Source of the DNA: Sphingomonas tagetis
GTDB taxonomy: Bacteria; Pseudomonadota; Alphaproteobacteria; Sphingomonadales; Sphingomonadaceae
Reading direction: 5' to 3'
DNA length: 64,000 nucleotides
Assembly: GCF_024211275.1 (NCBI RefSeq)
Contig: NZ_JAMLDX010000003.1
Coordinates: forward strand, 186,001 to 250,000
In this document: positions 24,377 through 33,018 of the stretch, one piece after another
Numbering within the stretch: position 1 is the stretch's first letter
Layout of the letters: each line of letters begins with the position of its first letter
The notes under the pieces: model-generated
Told to the model about the DNA's origin: nothing
What the model saw: only the letters and a program-made list of their open reading frames with translations
The model's database searches: none
Position numbers and translations under genes: made by a program

Positions 24377-25147
24377 TCAGGAACGTCCGGCGCGTTCGAG
24401 ATCGTCGCGCTTGGCGATCTTGTGCTCGTCTTCGGACAGACCGGCCTTCCAGTAGCTCGAAATATACAGGCGATCGGGGCCGAGGCCGCGTTCGTCACGC
24501 AGATAGCTGCGCAGCGCGCGCATCGCGGCGAACTCGCTTGCCACCCACGCATAGATATCGGCGTCACCGGAATCCGCGGCGCGCAGCCGTTCGGCGATCG
24601 CGGCGCCGCCGGTGCCGGGATGCGGGTTGACGATCCAGTCGATCTCGACGCCATCGGGCTTGGCCAGCGGCTGACGATCCGCGTCGCTCTGCACTTCGAT
24701 CACCGCGACCCCGCGTGCGTCGGCGGGCAGGCGTTCGAGATTGACCGAGATCGCCGGGAGCGCGGTCATGTCGCCAGCGATCAGATAGCGCGCGTGTCCT
24801 GCGGGCAGCGGCTTGGCCGGCCCAGGTCCGCCGACCTCGATCGCGTCGCCTTCGCGCGCCGCGAGCGCCCAGTCCGTCGCCGGGCCATGCCGCCCGTGAT
24901 CGTCCGCGTGCAGCACGAAATCGAGATCGATCTCCCCATCGCGCTGATGGCGGATGGTGTAGGTGCGCACCACGAGCCGGTCGCCGCCATCGGGGAACAG
25001 CCGCAGTTTGACATAGCCGCCCTCCGCTTCCGGCGGAAAGCCAGCCAGCCCTGCGCCGCCCAGCGTCACGCGCAGCATGTTCGGCGTGATGCTGCGTTTG
25101 GCGAGCACGGTCAGGCGGCGCGGCGGCGGGCGGTTGGGCGGCGCCAT
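24377..25147 (-). CDS. Siderophore-interacting protein (SIP) family FAD reductase
   Basis: 256 residues from ATG 25147, whose A overlaps the upstream TGA. The N-terminal ferredoxin-reductase-like FAD-binding barrel has the VRTYTIR flavin motif. The C-terminal SIP domain ends with the typical YISSYWKAGLSEDEH. Characterised members reduce ferric siderophores. Here it sits in an aromatic catabolic operon directly after a hydrolase and an extradiol dioxygenase, so re-reduction or supply of Fe(II) to the dioxygenase is an attractive alternative; that role is inference. Confidence 0.85.
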   Translation of the reverse strand: MAPPNRPPPRRLTVLAKRSITPNMLRVTLGGAGLAGFPPEAEGGYVKLRLFPDGGDRLVVRTYTIRHQRDGEIDLDFVLHADDHGRHGPATDWALAAREGDAIEVGGPGPAKPLPAGHARYLIAGDMTALPAISVNLERLPADARGVAVIEVQSDADRQPLAKPDGVEIDWIVNPHPGTGGAAIAERLRAADSGDADIYAWVASEFAAMRALRSYLRDERGLGPDRLYISSYWKAGLSEDEHKIAKRDDLERAGRS

Positions 25148-26307
25148 CAGGCCGCGGTCCGTCCGCCCAGCGTTTCGGCGAACCAGTCGGCGATATAGTC
25201 GATCGCGAAGGCGTGATTGTCCGCGCCGACATGCTCGACCCCGCCTTCGCGCGGCGTGAACCATTTGAGCTCGCGCCGCGGCGAGTTGATCAGCTGGTCG
25301 TAGCTCTGGTCGGCATAGTCCTTCGAGATTTGCCGATCCTGGACGCCGTGCGTGACGAGGAACGGCACCTTGATCCGGTCGAGATGGCCGTTGAGGTTCA
25401 TGTCCTTCGTCTTTTCGAGGAAATCATCCATGTCGCTGGCGCCGAACACCCAGAAGACGTGATTCCAGTAATGCGGGACCGGGTTCTCGCCCTCGCGCTT
25501 CATCCGCCCGAACTGCACCTCGTGCCAGTTATGGTTGGCGCCCCACGCCGCGCCGCTGGCGAAGCGCGGCTCATAGGCGACCGCGCGCGGCGCGTAATGA
25601 CCGCCGAGCGAGATGCCGGTCATGCCGATTTTGTCGTTCGCCACATCGTCGCGGGTCTCGAGATAGTCGACCCATTTCGACGCCCAGCGCTCGGCATAGG
25701 GGGTCGCGGGCAGCCCTTCGAGCCGCAGCGCCTCGCCGGTGCCCGGCTGATCGACGCAGAGCGTGTGGATGCCGCGCTTGGCCAGCGCATAGGGGATGCC
25801 CCCCATCCACAGCATCTCCTTCATCGAATCGAGCCCGTTGCAATAGACCACGCACGGCATCGGGCCGTCACCCGGCGCCTTGTGGAAGAGGCCCGAGATG
25901 GTCTTGCCCTCATAGGGGATTTCGACCCGCGTGACTGGATCGCCGGCGAGCTGGACGCCGCGCAGGAAATTCGAAATCGCCTTGGCATAGGTTTCCTCGC
26001 GCCCCGGATGGCCGAGTCCCTGCATGCGCTCGCCGGTCTGATAGTAGATCGCGCTGCGCTTGAACTTGTTGCCAGCCGAGAATTCGCGGCCCTGCGCCAG
26101 GTCTTCCTCGCCGAGCTCGACCAGCTTGTCGGCCATCTTGACCCATTCGATCATGAAATCCTGGGTGTTGGCGTCCTCGCCGGCCTGCGCCTTGGCCTTC
26201 AACGGCTCGATGATGTCGATGATCTCGCCGATCCGCCCTCCATTTTCGAGCGCGATCGAAACCGAGAGGTTCCAGACATAATTGGGAAAGGGTTCGAACA
26301 GGGCCAC
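25147..26307 (-). CDS. Alpha/beta hydrolase, C-C bond hydrolase-like (2,6-dihydroxypseudooxynicotine hydrolase type)
   Basis: 386 residues from GTG 26307, with GGAG 8 bases upstream. A helical N-terminal part (about 1-130) is followed by an alpha/beta hydrolase core with nucleophile elbow GISLGGHY, an acid in THGVQDRQIS and a His in GGVEHVGAD. This two-part build with VVYCNGLDSMKEMLW resembles hydrolases that cleave C-C bonds in diketone-like products. It is 3 bases downstream of the extradiol dioxygenase gene, so it most likely hydrolyses the ring-fission product. The specific substrate cannot be read from sequence. Confidence 0.75.
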   Translation of the reverse strand: MALFEPFPNYVWNLSVSIALENGGRIGEIIDIIEPLKAKAQAGEDANTQDFMIEWVKMADKLVELGEEDLAQGREFSAGNKFKRSAIYYQTGERMQGLGHPGREETYAKAISNFLRGVQLAGDPVTRVEIPYEGKTISGLFHKAPGDGPMPCVVYCNGLDSMKEMLWMGGIPYALAKRGIHTLCVDQPGTGEALRLEGLPATPYAERWASKWVDYLETRDDVANDKIGMTGISLGGHYAPRAVAYEPRFASGAAWGANHNWHEVQFGRMKREGENPVPHYWNHVFWVFGASDMDDFLEKTKDMNLNGHLDRIKVPFLVTHGVQDRQISKDYADQSYDQLINSPRRELKWFTPREGGVEHVGADNHAFAIDYIADWFAETLGGRTAA

Positions 26308-26310
26308 GAC

Positions 26311-27213
26311 TTAAACTCCTGCGGATTGGAACAGCCCGGCATCGGGCTCGGGACGCGGCATGGTCTGCGGACCGCCGAAGCCGGTACCCCATTGGTCCAT
26401 GATGTCGGGCGCCGGAGCGAAGGTGCGCGGCTCCCAATGGTCGTCGTCCACCGTTTCGAGGTCGGAGGTGTATTCGACCGCGAATCCGTTGGGGGTCACG
26501 AAATAGCTGAAGGTGTTGTTACCCGCCGTATGGCGTCCCGGCCCCCACACCGTGTCGGATCCGGCACGGCGCAGCCGCTTGAGCCCGCGCATCATCTCAT
26601 CGACGTTCGGCATGTCATAGGCGACGTGGTTGAGACAGGCCGGGCCGGGCAGGAAGGCGATGCGATGGTGCGCGCTGTTGCAGCGGATCAGGCTCATGAA
26701 ATCGCCGATCCAGTCCGACAGGCGGAAACCCAGCGTGTCGATGAACCACTGGGTGATTTCCTTGTGTTGCGGCGAGTGGAACACCACATGGCTGATCTTC
26801 TCGGGCACCGCTTCGCGCGGTTCCAGCGCCCGCATCGGGCCGCGCTCGACGTCCGACGAGATTTCCATCGGCATGCCGTCCGGGTTGAAGAAGCGAAAGC
26901 CATAGCCGCCGCCGAACTGGTCGAGCTCGCGCGGGGCGAAGACTATCTCGCAGCCGGATGCGAGGACTCGATCGTGAAGCGCATCGACATCGGCACGGCT
27001 GGCCGCAGCGAGACCGACGACGTCGATGCGGCGCGGTTCGCCCTGCCGCAGCCGGACGACGAACAGCTCGTCATGCCCTTCGGTCGCGAAATAGACGAGC
27101 CCGTCCGCTTCTTTGACCTCGCGCAGCTTCCACACGTCGCGATAGAAGCTGCGCTCCGCCTCCAGATCGGGGACGGCATAGCCGACATAGCGGACATCGG
27201 TGACACGGCTCAT
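26311..27213 (-). CDS. Two-domain VOC protein, type-I extradiol ring-cleavage dioxygenase
   Basis: 300 residues from ATG 27213, with AGAGGAA upstream. Two vicinal-oxygen-chelate modules are present. The C-terminal one carries the full metal triad H142 (ISHVVF), H196 (LNHVAYD) and E247 (FAVEYTSD), the arrangement of catechol 2,3-dioxygenases of the BphC type. It is the first gene of the minus-strand operon dioxygenase-hydrolase-SIP (and perhaps MFS), divergent from another MFS gene. It should open a catecholic ring with O2 and Fe(II). A paralogue lies at 37996. Confidence 0.85.
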   Translation of the reverse strand: MSRVTDVRYVGYAVPDLEAERSFYRDVWKLREVKEADGLVYFATEGHDELFVVRLRQGEPRRIDVVGLAAASRADVDALHDRVLASGCEIVFAPRELDQFGGGYGFRFFNPDGMPMEISSDVERGPMRALEPREAVPEKISHVVFHSPQHKEITQWFIDTLGFRLSDWIGDFMSLIRCNSAHHRIAFLPGPACLNHVAYDMPNVDEMMRGLKRLRRAGSDTVWGPGRHTAGNNTFSYFVTPNGFAVEYTSDLETVDDDHWEPRTFAPAPDIMDQWGTGFGGPQTMPRPEPDAGLFQSAGV

Positions 27214-27373
27214 TGAATTCCTCTTTTTCTGCTGGCGGCCTAGCCGGTGCCGGCGCCAGCCGAAATGCGACTGAATTGATCGGGACCTATCGACTTCATT
27301 CATTCGTCCCGCGCGCCCGTGATCCATAGGATCGTCCAGCAAGCGCCGCCGGAAGCGGACGGGAGAGGACAGG
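27214..27373. promoter_or_regulatory. Divergent promoter with a CTATCG-type site
   Basis: This 160-base gap lies between the dioxygenase operon and the plus-strand MFS-SDR pair. It contains CCTATCGAC at 27286-27294, resembling sites at 31593, 39147 and 44320 in the other catabolic promoters. A short TGAA...TTCA dyad overlaps it. It may be the operator of the local LysR regulator. Confidence 0.4.
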
Positions 27374-28591
27374 ATGAGCGCACGCCACGACCCGGGGTTC
27401 ATGACGGGCATCTCGCTGCTGCTGCCGATCACGCTGTCGACGATGGCGATCGTCCTGCTCGCACCGATCCTGCCGTTGCTGCTGGACGAGTTTCGCGGGG
27501 TCGCCGGGCATGACTATCTGGTGCCGATGATCCTGACCGTGCCGGCGCTGTGCGTGGCGCTGCTGTCGCCGGTGGCGGGGATGCTGGGGGACTATTTCGG
27601 GCGGCGCAAGCTGCTGCTGTGGTCGTTCGTGGGCTATGCCGTGGTCGGCATGTTGCCGGTGTTGCTGAGCGATCTGACCGCGATTCTGATCAGCCGGATC
27701 GGCGTGGGGATCGCCGAAGCGCTCATCATGGTGCTGTCGACGACCATGATCGGCGATTATTTCCGGGGAAGCGCCCGCGACAAATGGCTCGCCGCGCAGA
27801 CTGCCTTCGCGTCGCTGTCGGCGCTGCTGTTCTTCAATCTGGGCGGGCAGCTCGGCCAGTTCGGCTGGCGCACGCCCTTCTGGGTCTATGGCTCGGCGCT
27901 GCTGATGCTTGCGCTGGTGCTGGCCTTCACTTGGGAGCCCAAGGTTGCGCAGGCCAGCGCCGAGCCCGACGGGCTGCCGCGCAACGCGCGCTGGGACGGT
28001 TTTCCCTGGGCGCGCATGCTGACGATCGTCGCGATCACCATCTATGGCTCGGTGTTCTTCTACACGGTGCAGATCCAGGCCCCGCTCGGCCTGACCGAGC
28101 TTGGCTGGAGCGATCCCGCGCGGACCGGCTTCTGGACTTCGATCGCGAGCATCGGCGTGCCGCTCGGGACCTGGGTCTATTCGCGGATCAGCCGCTGGCC
28201 GGTCAGGCGGTTGTTGCTGGTCGAGTTCGCCATGCTCGCGGTCGGCTTCACCGTGATGGGCACCGCGGCCGCGCCCACGCAATTCCTGATCGGCTGCTTC
28301 ATCAACCAGCTTGGCGCGGGCATGCTGTTGCCGACCTTGCTGGTGTGGGCGATGAGCCTGCTGCCGTTCGCGATCCGCAGCCGCGGGGCGGGGATGTGGA
28401 CCGGCGCCTTCTCGATCGGCCAGTTCATCTCGCCGATCGCGGTGACGCTGCTGGGCAAGCAGTTTGGCGGTCTGCTTCCGGCGTTCGCGGCGCTGGCGGT
28501 GGGCGCACTGCTCGGCGTCGCAGTTGCGCTGCTTGGGAAATTCCAGCGCGGCGAGCATCTCGCCGACGGCGCGGTGCCAGCGCATGGCTGA
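27374..28591 (+). CDS. MFS transporter (DHA1-like)
   Basis: 405 residues, about twelve membrane helices. Motifs include MLGDYFGRRKLLLWS after TM2 and GVGIAEALIMVLSTTMIGDYF. ATG 27374 is preceded by GGGAGAGGACAGG. It overlaps the following SDR gene by 8 bases, so the two are coupled. Uptake of an aromatic or glycoside-derived substrate, or efflux of a toxic intermediate, are both possible; the location in the catabolic island favours uptake. Confidence 0.85.
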   Translation: MSARHDPGFMTGISLLLPITLSTMAIVLLAPILPLLLDEFRGVAGHDYLVPMILTVPALCVALLSPVAGMLGDYFGRRKLLLWSFVGYAVVGMLPVLLSDLTAILISRIGVGIAEALIMVLSTTMIGDYFRGSARDKWLAAQTAFASLSALLFFNLGGQLGQFGWRTPFWVYGSALLMLALVLAFTWEPKVAQASAEPDGLPRNARWDGFPWARMLTIVAITIYGSVFFYTVQIQAPLGLTELGWSDPARTGFWTSIASIGVPLGTWVYSRISRWPVRRLLLVEFAMLAVGFTVMGTAAAPTQFLIGCFINQLGAGMLLPTLLVWAMSLLPFAIRSRGAGMWTGAFSIGQFISPIAVTLLGKQFGGLLPAFAALAVGALLGVAVALLGKFQRGEHLADGAVPAHG

Positions 28592-29297
28592 CCGGCTGGC
28601 CGGCAAGGTCGCGATCGTCACCGGCGCCGCGAACGGCATTGGCCGCGGTTGCGCCGAGATGTTCGCGGCTGAAGGCGCCACGGTGATCGGTATCGACCGC
28701 GAAGACGCCGACGTCGTGTGCGACCTGCTCGAGGAAGAGGAAGTGCGTGTGCACTTTGCCTGGCTCGGACGCGAATATGGCCGCGTCGATATTCTGGTCA
28801 ACGCCGCCGCGTTCGCGCATTTCGCCTGGATCGGGGCGATGAACTACGCACAGTGGCGCGAGACGCTGGCCGGAGAACTCGATATCGTGTTCCTCGCCAC
28901 CCGCGCCGCCTGGCCCTATCTCAAGGCGAGCGGGGCGGCGAGTGTGATCAACTTCGCGAGCGCCAACGCCGCGCATGCGCTGCCCGGCTCGCCCGCATTG
29001 GCGCATTGCGCGGGCAAGGGCGGCGTGCTCGCGATGACGCGTCAGCTGGCGATGGAGGGCGCGCCGCACGGCATCCGCGCCAACACCATCTCGCCCGGCT
29101 TCATCCGCACTGCGGCAACGGAACGGCATCTGGCGAGCGATCCCGCGCTCGAAGTGCAGGTGCGCGCCAAGAACATGCTCGACCGATTGGGGGAGCCGGC
29201 GGACATCGCGTGGTGCGCGACCTGGCTGGCGAGCGACGAGGCGCGCTATGTCACCGGGGCGGACATCGCGGTCGATGCGGGGGCGACGGCGTGGTGA
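28584..29297 (+). CDS. SDR-family protein with the catalytic Tyr replaced by His
   Basis: 237 residues from ATG 28584. The Rossmann NAD(P) motif TGAANGIG and the NAA motif are intact, as is the C-terminal NTISPGFI. The YxxxK catalytic pair reads HCAGK (codon CAT for the Tyr position), and the region between the second and third strands is short. It may therefore be a non-canonical dehydrogenase or have lost activity. It is coupled to the upstream MFS gene by overlap. Nearest functional class: 3-oxoacyl reductase or alcohol dehydrogenase-like SDR. Confidence 0.8.
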   Translation: MADRLAGKVAIVTGAANGIGRGCAEMFAAEGATVIGIDREDADVVCDLLEEEEVRVHFAWLGREYGRVDILVNAAAFAHFAWIGAMNYAQWRETLAGELDIVFLATRAAWPYLKASGAASVINFASANAAHALPGSPALAHCAGKGGVLAMTRQLAMEGAPHGIRANTISPGFIRTAATERHLASDPALEVQVRAKNMLDRLGEPADIAWCATWLASDEARYVTGADIAVDAGATAW

Positions 29298-29301
29298 GCG
29301 G

Positions 29302-30060
29302 CTAGCTGCCGTCGGTGATCACGGTCCCGCCGTCCACCACCAGCGTCTGACCGGTGACGAACGCGCCGGCGTCCGAGGCGAGGAACTGCGCGGCGCCGGC
29401 GATCTCCTCGGGCGTGCCGGGGCGGCGCAGCGGCGTCATCGCCATGCGGTGCGCCATGAACGCTTCATCCTCGAGCAGCGTCCGCGACAATTCGGTGGCG
29501 ATGAAGCCGGGCGCGATCGCATTGACCCGCACGTTTCGCGGTCCCCATTCGACCGCGAGATTGCGCGCCAGCTGCGCGACGCCCGCCTTCGACAGCGCAT
29601 AGGCGTTGATCGCGCCATTGCCGCGCAGCGCCGAAATGCTCGCCATCAGGATCGCCGCGCCACCACCGCGCGCGGCGATGTGCGGCAGCGCGAGGTTCGC
29701 CAGCACCACTTGGCTGCGCAGGTTGAGGCCCATCACCCGGTCGAAATCGGCCATGTTAATGCTGGCAAACGGCCCCGCCCGGCCGGTGACCCCGGCGTTG
29801 CACACGAGGATGTCGAGTCCGCCCAGCGCTGCCAGCGCGTTATCGACCAGCGCCGCCAGCGCCACGTCGTCGGTCACGTCACAGGCGATGCCCGGCTGGC
29901 CGAGTTCAGCCGCCACCCGCGCGGTATCGCGGCTATCCTCGCTGGAGATCACCACCCGCGCGCCCGCGGCGACGAACGCCTTGGCGATCGCCAGCCCGAT
30001 GCCGCGCGTCGATCCGGTGACCAGCGCCACCTTTCCCGCGAGCGAGAAGGGAGAGGTCAC
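29302..30060 (-). CDS. Short-chain dehydrogenase/reductase (classical)
   Basis: 252 residues from GTG 30060, overlapping the upstream cupin stop as GTGA. TGSTRGIG (cofactor), CNAG, catalytic YALSK and NAIAPGFI are all intact. The phosphate-discriminating region ISSEDS suggests no simple call between NAD and NADP. It is the last gene of the FAH-cupin-SDR operon. It probably oxidises or reduces an alcohol intermediate of the ring-cleavage or side-chain pathway. Confidence 0.88.
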   Translation of the reverse strand: MTSPFSLAGKVALVTGSTRGIGLAIAKAFVAAGARVVISSEDSRDTARVAAELGQPGIACDVTDDVALAALVDNALAALGGLDILVCNAGVTGRAGPFASINMADFDRVMGLNLRSQVVLANLALPHIAARGGGAAILMASISALRGNGAINAYALSKAGVAQLARNLAVEWGPRNVRVNAIAPGFIATELSRTLLEDEAFMAHRMAMTPLRRPGTPEEIAGAAQFLASDAGAFVTGQTLVVDGGTVITDGS

Positions 30061-30587
30061 GGAATACGCGCGCCGTCGTAGCGATCGTCCATCTGCTCGG
30101 GCTTGTACTCGTCAAGCGGCTGGCCGTCGTGGAGATAGGCCGGCGCCTCGATCAGGATGAAGGCGATGCGGCAGATCTGATCGGTGGTGTTGCGCCAGCG
30201 GTGGTTGGTGCCGCGCTGAACGATCACGCCATGCCTGCCGACGGTCTTCTTGCGGCCGTCCTCCAGCTCCAGCTCGATCTCGCCTTCGAGCACGATGCCA
30301 TAGTCGATCGAGTTGGTGCGATGCATCGGGCTCTCGCCGCCCGGCAGCATATCAACGATACGGAAGGCGCTGCCGCCCATAAGCGTGGTGCCGACGTCGC
30401 GGTCGCGGCCGTCGGTCTCGTCATTATTGTCGGCGGGAACGGTCGGCGTCGTCCACAGCAGCAGGAAGTTGGCGTCGCCGGTCGGAACGGGCTGCGGCTC
30501 GCGCACATCCTCCGACTTGAACACGGCACGGCCGTCCGCATCATGGCCGGTAACCACGCGCTGGATCGGGGGCAGGCTTGCGCTCAT
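30057..30587 (-). CDS. Cupin-domain protein
   Basis: 176 residues. A single cupin barrel has motif 1 GGESPMHRTNSIDYGIVLEGE and motif 2 GVIVQRGTNHRWRN. The His and Glu positions expected to bind metal are partly kept (MHRT, YGIVLEGE, TNHRW). Its ATG overlaps the FAH stop (ATGA) and its stop overlaps the SDR start. A related cupin at 33801 shares VTGHD, HRT-SIDYG/FG-EGE and GTNH-W. It could be a small dioxygenase, isomerase or lyase of the pathway; the reaction is unknown. Confidence 0.78.
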   Translation of the reverse strand: MSASLPPIQRVVTGHDADGRAVFKSEDVREPQPVPTGDANFLLLWTTPTVPADNNDETDGRDRDVGTTLMGGSAFRIVDMLPGGESPMHRTNSIDYGIVLEGEIELELEDGRKKTVGRHGVIVQRGTNHRWRNTTDQICRIAFILIEAPAYLHDGQPLDEYKPEQMDDRYDGARIP

Positions 30588-31528
30588 GGCTTCACCACCG
30601 TCTGCTCGAGCGCGCCGAACGGCGTTCGCCCGTCGGCCAGATGCGCCTCCATCCGCACGGTGTCGCCATATTGCATGAAGCCGGTCTTCGCCGCGCCGGT
30701 ATCGACCACCTCGATCCCGCGTCGCTCGGCGATGCACGAGGAACCGACCTCGCGGTAATTCTCGTTCGACACGGTACCCGACCCGATCACCGTGCCGGCG
30801 ACCAGATTGCGGGTGCGCGCGGCGTGCGCGACCAGCGCGTCGAAGCCATAGGCCATCGCAGCGCCCCAGGCATTGCCGAACTGCGCGCCATTCCAGTGGA
30901 CGCGCAGATGCGCTGCGACCTGGCAATCCTGCCACTGTTCGCCCAGCTCGTCCGGCGTCACCGCGAACGGCGCCATGCCGCACGGCGGTTTCGCTTGAAT
31001 CCAGCCAAAGCCGCTCTTCATTTCCGGGCCGGCGAGCTTGCGCAGCGACCAGTCGTTGATCTGCACGATCAGCTTTATGTGCTTGCGCGCGTCGGCGATG
31101 CCGGTGCCCATCGGCACCGCATCGGTGATGATGCCGAACTCGCCCTCGAAATCGATGCCGAGCTCCGGGTCGGCCATCGGCACGTCGGCATGCGGCGCGT
31201 AGAAAGTGTCGGATACGCCCTGATACATTGGCGGCCAGTCGGGCTTGAACGGTTCGATCCCCAGCGCCTTGTCCATCAGCGCGCCGTGGCTCGGATAGAC
31301 CGAGCCATCGAGCCACTGCCAGGCGCGGGGGAGCGGAGCGGCCAGCGCCCGCACGTCCAGCGGGTGCGGAAATTCGGATGTGGCGGCGAGGGTGTCCGCC
31401 ACGTCGGTCCAGCGCTCCAGCGCCGCCTGCAAGGTCGGAACCGGTGCCTCGGCATAATGCGTGGCGTCAGGCGACACGACGATCAGCCGGCCGTCGGGCG
31501 CGCCGGTCTTCAGCGTGGCAAGGCGCAT
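30584..31528 (-). CDS. Fumarylacetoacetate hydrolase (FAH) family protein
   Basis: 314 residues from ATG 31528, with a perfect GGAGGG upstream. The C-terminal FAH fold shows the acidic metal-binding motif DFEGEFG and later KSGFGWIQAKP, VIGSGTVSNEN and YGDTVRMEA. FAH proteins hydrolyse C-C bonds of 2,4-diketo acids or hydrate or tautomerise 2-hydroxydienoates, as in meta-cleavage pathways. As first gene of the FAH-cupin-SDR operon it should act after ring fission. It is divergent from the HisD-like dehydrogenase. Confidence 0.87.
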   Translation of the reverse strand: MRLATLKTGAPDGRLIVVSPDATHYAEAPVPTLQAALERWTDVADTLAATSEFPHPLDVRALAAPLPRAWQWLDGSVYPSHGALMDKALGIEPFKPDWPPMYQGVSDTFYAPHADVPMADPELGIDFEGEFGIITDAVPMGTGIADARKHIKLIVQINDWSLRKLAGPEMKSGFGWIQAKPPCGMAPFAVTPDELGEQWQDCQVAAHLRVHWNGAQFGNAWGAAMAYGFDALVAHAARTRNLVAGTVIGSGTVSNENYREVGSSCIAERRGIEVVDTGAAKTGFMQYGDTVRMEAHLADGRTPFGALEQTVVKP

Positions 31529-31686
31529 CTATCCCTCCGTTATCAATTGCCCGCCTTCTGTTCTCGCGCGCGATCACCGGCAACGGATTTGGATCGATAG
31601 CTTGGCATTGATGAATTGCGATGGTCCCCGCCCGGCACCGGGTGGCAGGGCCGCCGCAACATATGATGCACTGGAGGGAATCAACG
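31529..31686. promoter_or_regulatory. Divergent promoter with a CTATCG-type site
   Basis: This 158-base region separates the FAH operon and the HisD-like gene. ATCGATAGC at 31593-31601 (GCTATCGAT on the minus strand) matches the sites at 27286 and 44320. CGGCAACGG just upstream of it also occurs within the 39147 site. GGAGGG sequences at both edges are the ribosome-binding sites of the two genes. Confidence 0.4.
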
Positions 31687-33018
31687 ATGGCGGTGTGGCT
31701 CAAGCGCGGCGCGACTGCCGAGGCGAAGGCGGATGCGGACCGCAAGGTGCGCGACATCGTCGAAGCGTCGCTCGCGGATATCGAGGCGCGCGGCGATGCC
31801 GCGGTGCGCGAGATGTCGATCAGGTTCGACGGCTGGGACCGCGACGACTATCGGCTGAGCCAGGCGGAGATCGACGCCTGCGTCGACAGCCTGTCGGCGC
31901 AGGAGCGCAAGGACATCGAATTCGCGCAGGCGCAGGTGCGCAACTTCGCGCAGATCCAGCGCGACAGCATGACGGATGTCGAGGTCGAGACGCTGCCCGG
32001 CGTGGTGCTGGGTCACAGGAACATCCCGCTCAATTCGGCGGGCTGCTATGTGCCCGGGGGCAAATATCCGCTGCTCGCGAGCGCGCATATGTCGGTCATC
32101 ACGGCGAAGGTCGCGGGCGTCCCGCGCGTGATCACTTGCGCGCCGCCTTTCCAGGGCAAGGTCGCGCGGGCGATCGTCGCGGCGCAGGCGATGGCCGGCG
32201 CCGACGCGATCTATGCGCTCGGCGGCATCCAGGCGGTCGGTGCGATGGCGATCGGCACGCAGAGCATCGATCCGGTCGATATCCTGGTCGGCCCCGGCAA
32301 CGCCTATGTCGCGGAGGCCAAGCGCCAGCTCTATGGCCGCGTCGGCATCGACCTGTTCGCCGGCCCCACCGAAACGCTGATCATCGCCGACGAACAAGGC
32401 TGCGATCCGGAAATGGCGGCGACCGATATCCTCGGCCAAGTCGAGCACGGCCCCGACAGCCCCGGCGTGCTGCTGACCAACAGCGAGAAATTCGCGCGCG
32501 AGACGATGCGTGAGATCGAACGGCTGCTGGAAATCCTGCCCACCGCCGACCACGCGCGCAAGGCGTGGGAAAGCTATGGCGAGGTGATCGTCGCCGACAG
32601 CTATGACGAAATGGTCGCGATCGCCGACGACATCGCCAGCGAACATGTCCAGGTGATGACCGCCGACCCCGATTATTTCCTTGAGAACATGACCAATTAC
32701 GGCGCGCTGTTCCTGGGGCAGCGGACCAATGTCAGCTTCGGCGACAAGGTGATCGGCACCAACCACACGCTGCCGACCAGGAAGGCGGCGCGCTATACCG
32801 GTGGGCTGTGGGTCGGCAAGTTCCTCAAGACCTGCACGTATCAGCGCGTGCTGACCGACGAGGCGAGCGCGCTGATCGGCGAATATTGCAGCCGGCTGTG
32901 CGCGCTCGAAGGCTTTGCCGGACATGGCGAGCAGGCCAATATCCGCGTGCGGCGCTTCGGCGGGCGCAACGTGCCCTATGCCGGTCAGGCGGAGCCGACG
33001 GCGGCCACGGCGGCGTAA
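31687..33018 (+). CDS. Histidinol dehydrogenase-family enzyme, HpsN-like polyol/sulfopropanediol dehydrogenase type
   Basis: 443 residues from ATG 31687, with GGAGGGA 8 bases upstream. It has the HisD fold signatures [55 protein letters not shown] and GHGEQANIR. The presumed zinc ligands (Gln, His, Asp, His) are in place. The overall pattern is closer to the HisD paralogues that oxidise alcohols to acids, such as HpsN, than to biosynthetic HisD. No other his gene is nearby. It is coupled (TAATG) to an SDR. A four-electron oxidation of an alcohol intermediate in the catabolic island is inferred. Confidence 0.83.
   Translation: MAVWLKRGATAEAKADADRKVRDIVEASLADIEARGDAAVREMSIRFDGWDRDDYRLSQAEIDACVDSLSAQERKDIEFAQAQVRNFAQIQRDSMTDVEVETLPGVVLGHRNIPLNSAGCYVPGGKYPLLASAHMSVITAKVAGVPRVITCAPPFQGKVARAIVAAQAMAGADAIYALGGIQAVGAMAIGTQSIDPVDILVGPGNAYVAEAKRQLYGRVGIDLFAGPTETLIIADEQGCDPEMAATDILGQVEHGPDSPGVLLTNSEKFARETMREIERLLEILPTADHARKAWESYGEVIVADSYDEMVAIADDIASEHVQVMTADPDYFLENMTNYGALFLGQRTNVSFGDKVIGTNHTLPTRKAARYTGGLWVGKFLKTCTYQRVLTDEASALIGEYCSRLCALEGFAGHGEQANIRVRRFGGRNVPYAGQAEPTAATAA

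Noticed and set aside
26311-27432. Longer dioxygenase starting at 27432
   Set aside because: The extra 73 residues are Arg/Ser-rich, cross the divergent promoter and lack a ribosome-binding site; ATG 27213 has AGAGGAA upstream.
31687-33018. Biosynthetic histidinol dehydrogenase (hisD)
   Set aside because: No other histidine genes are nearby, it is coupled to an SDR in a catabolic island, and its sequence resembles catabolic HisD paralogues.
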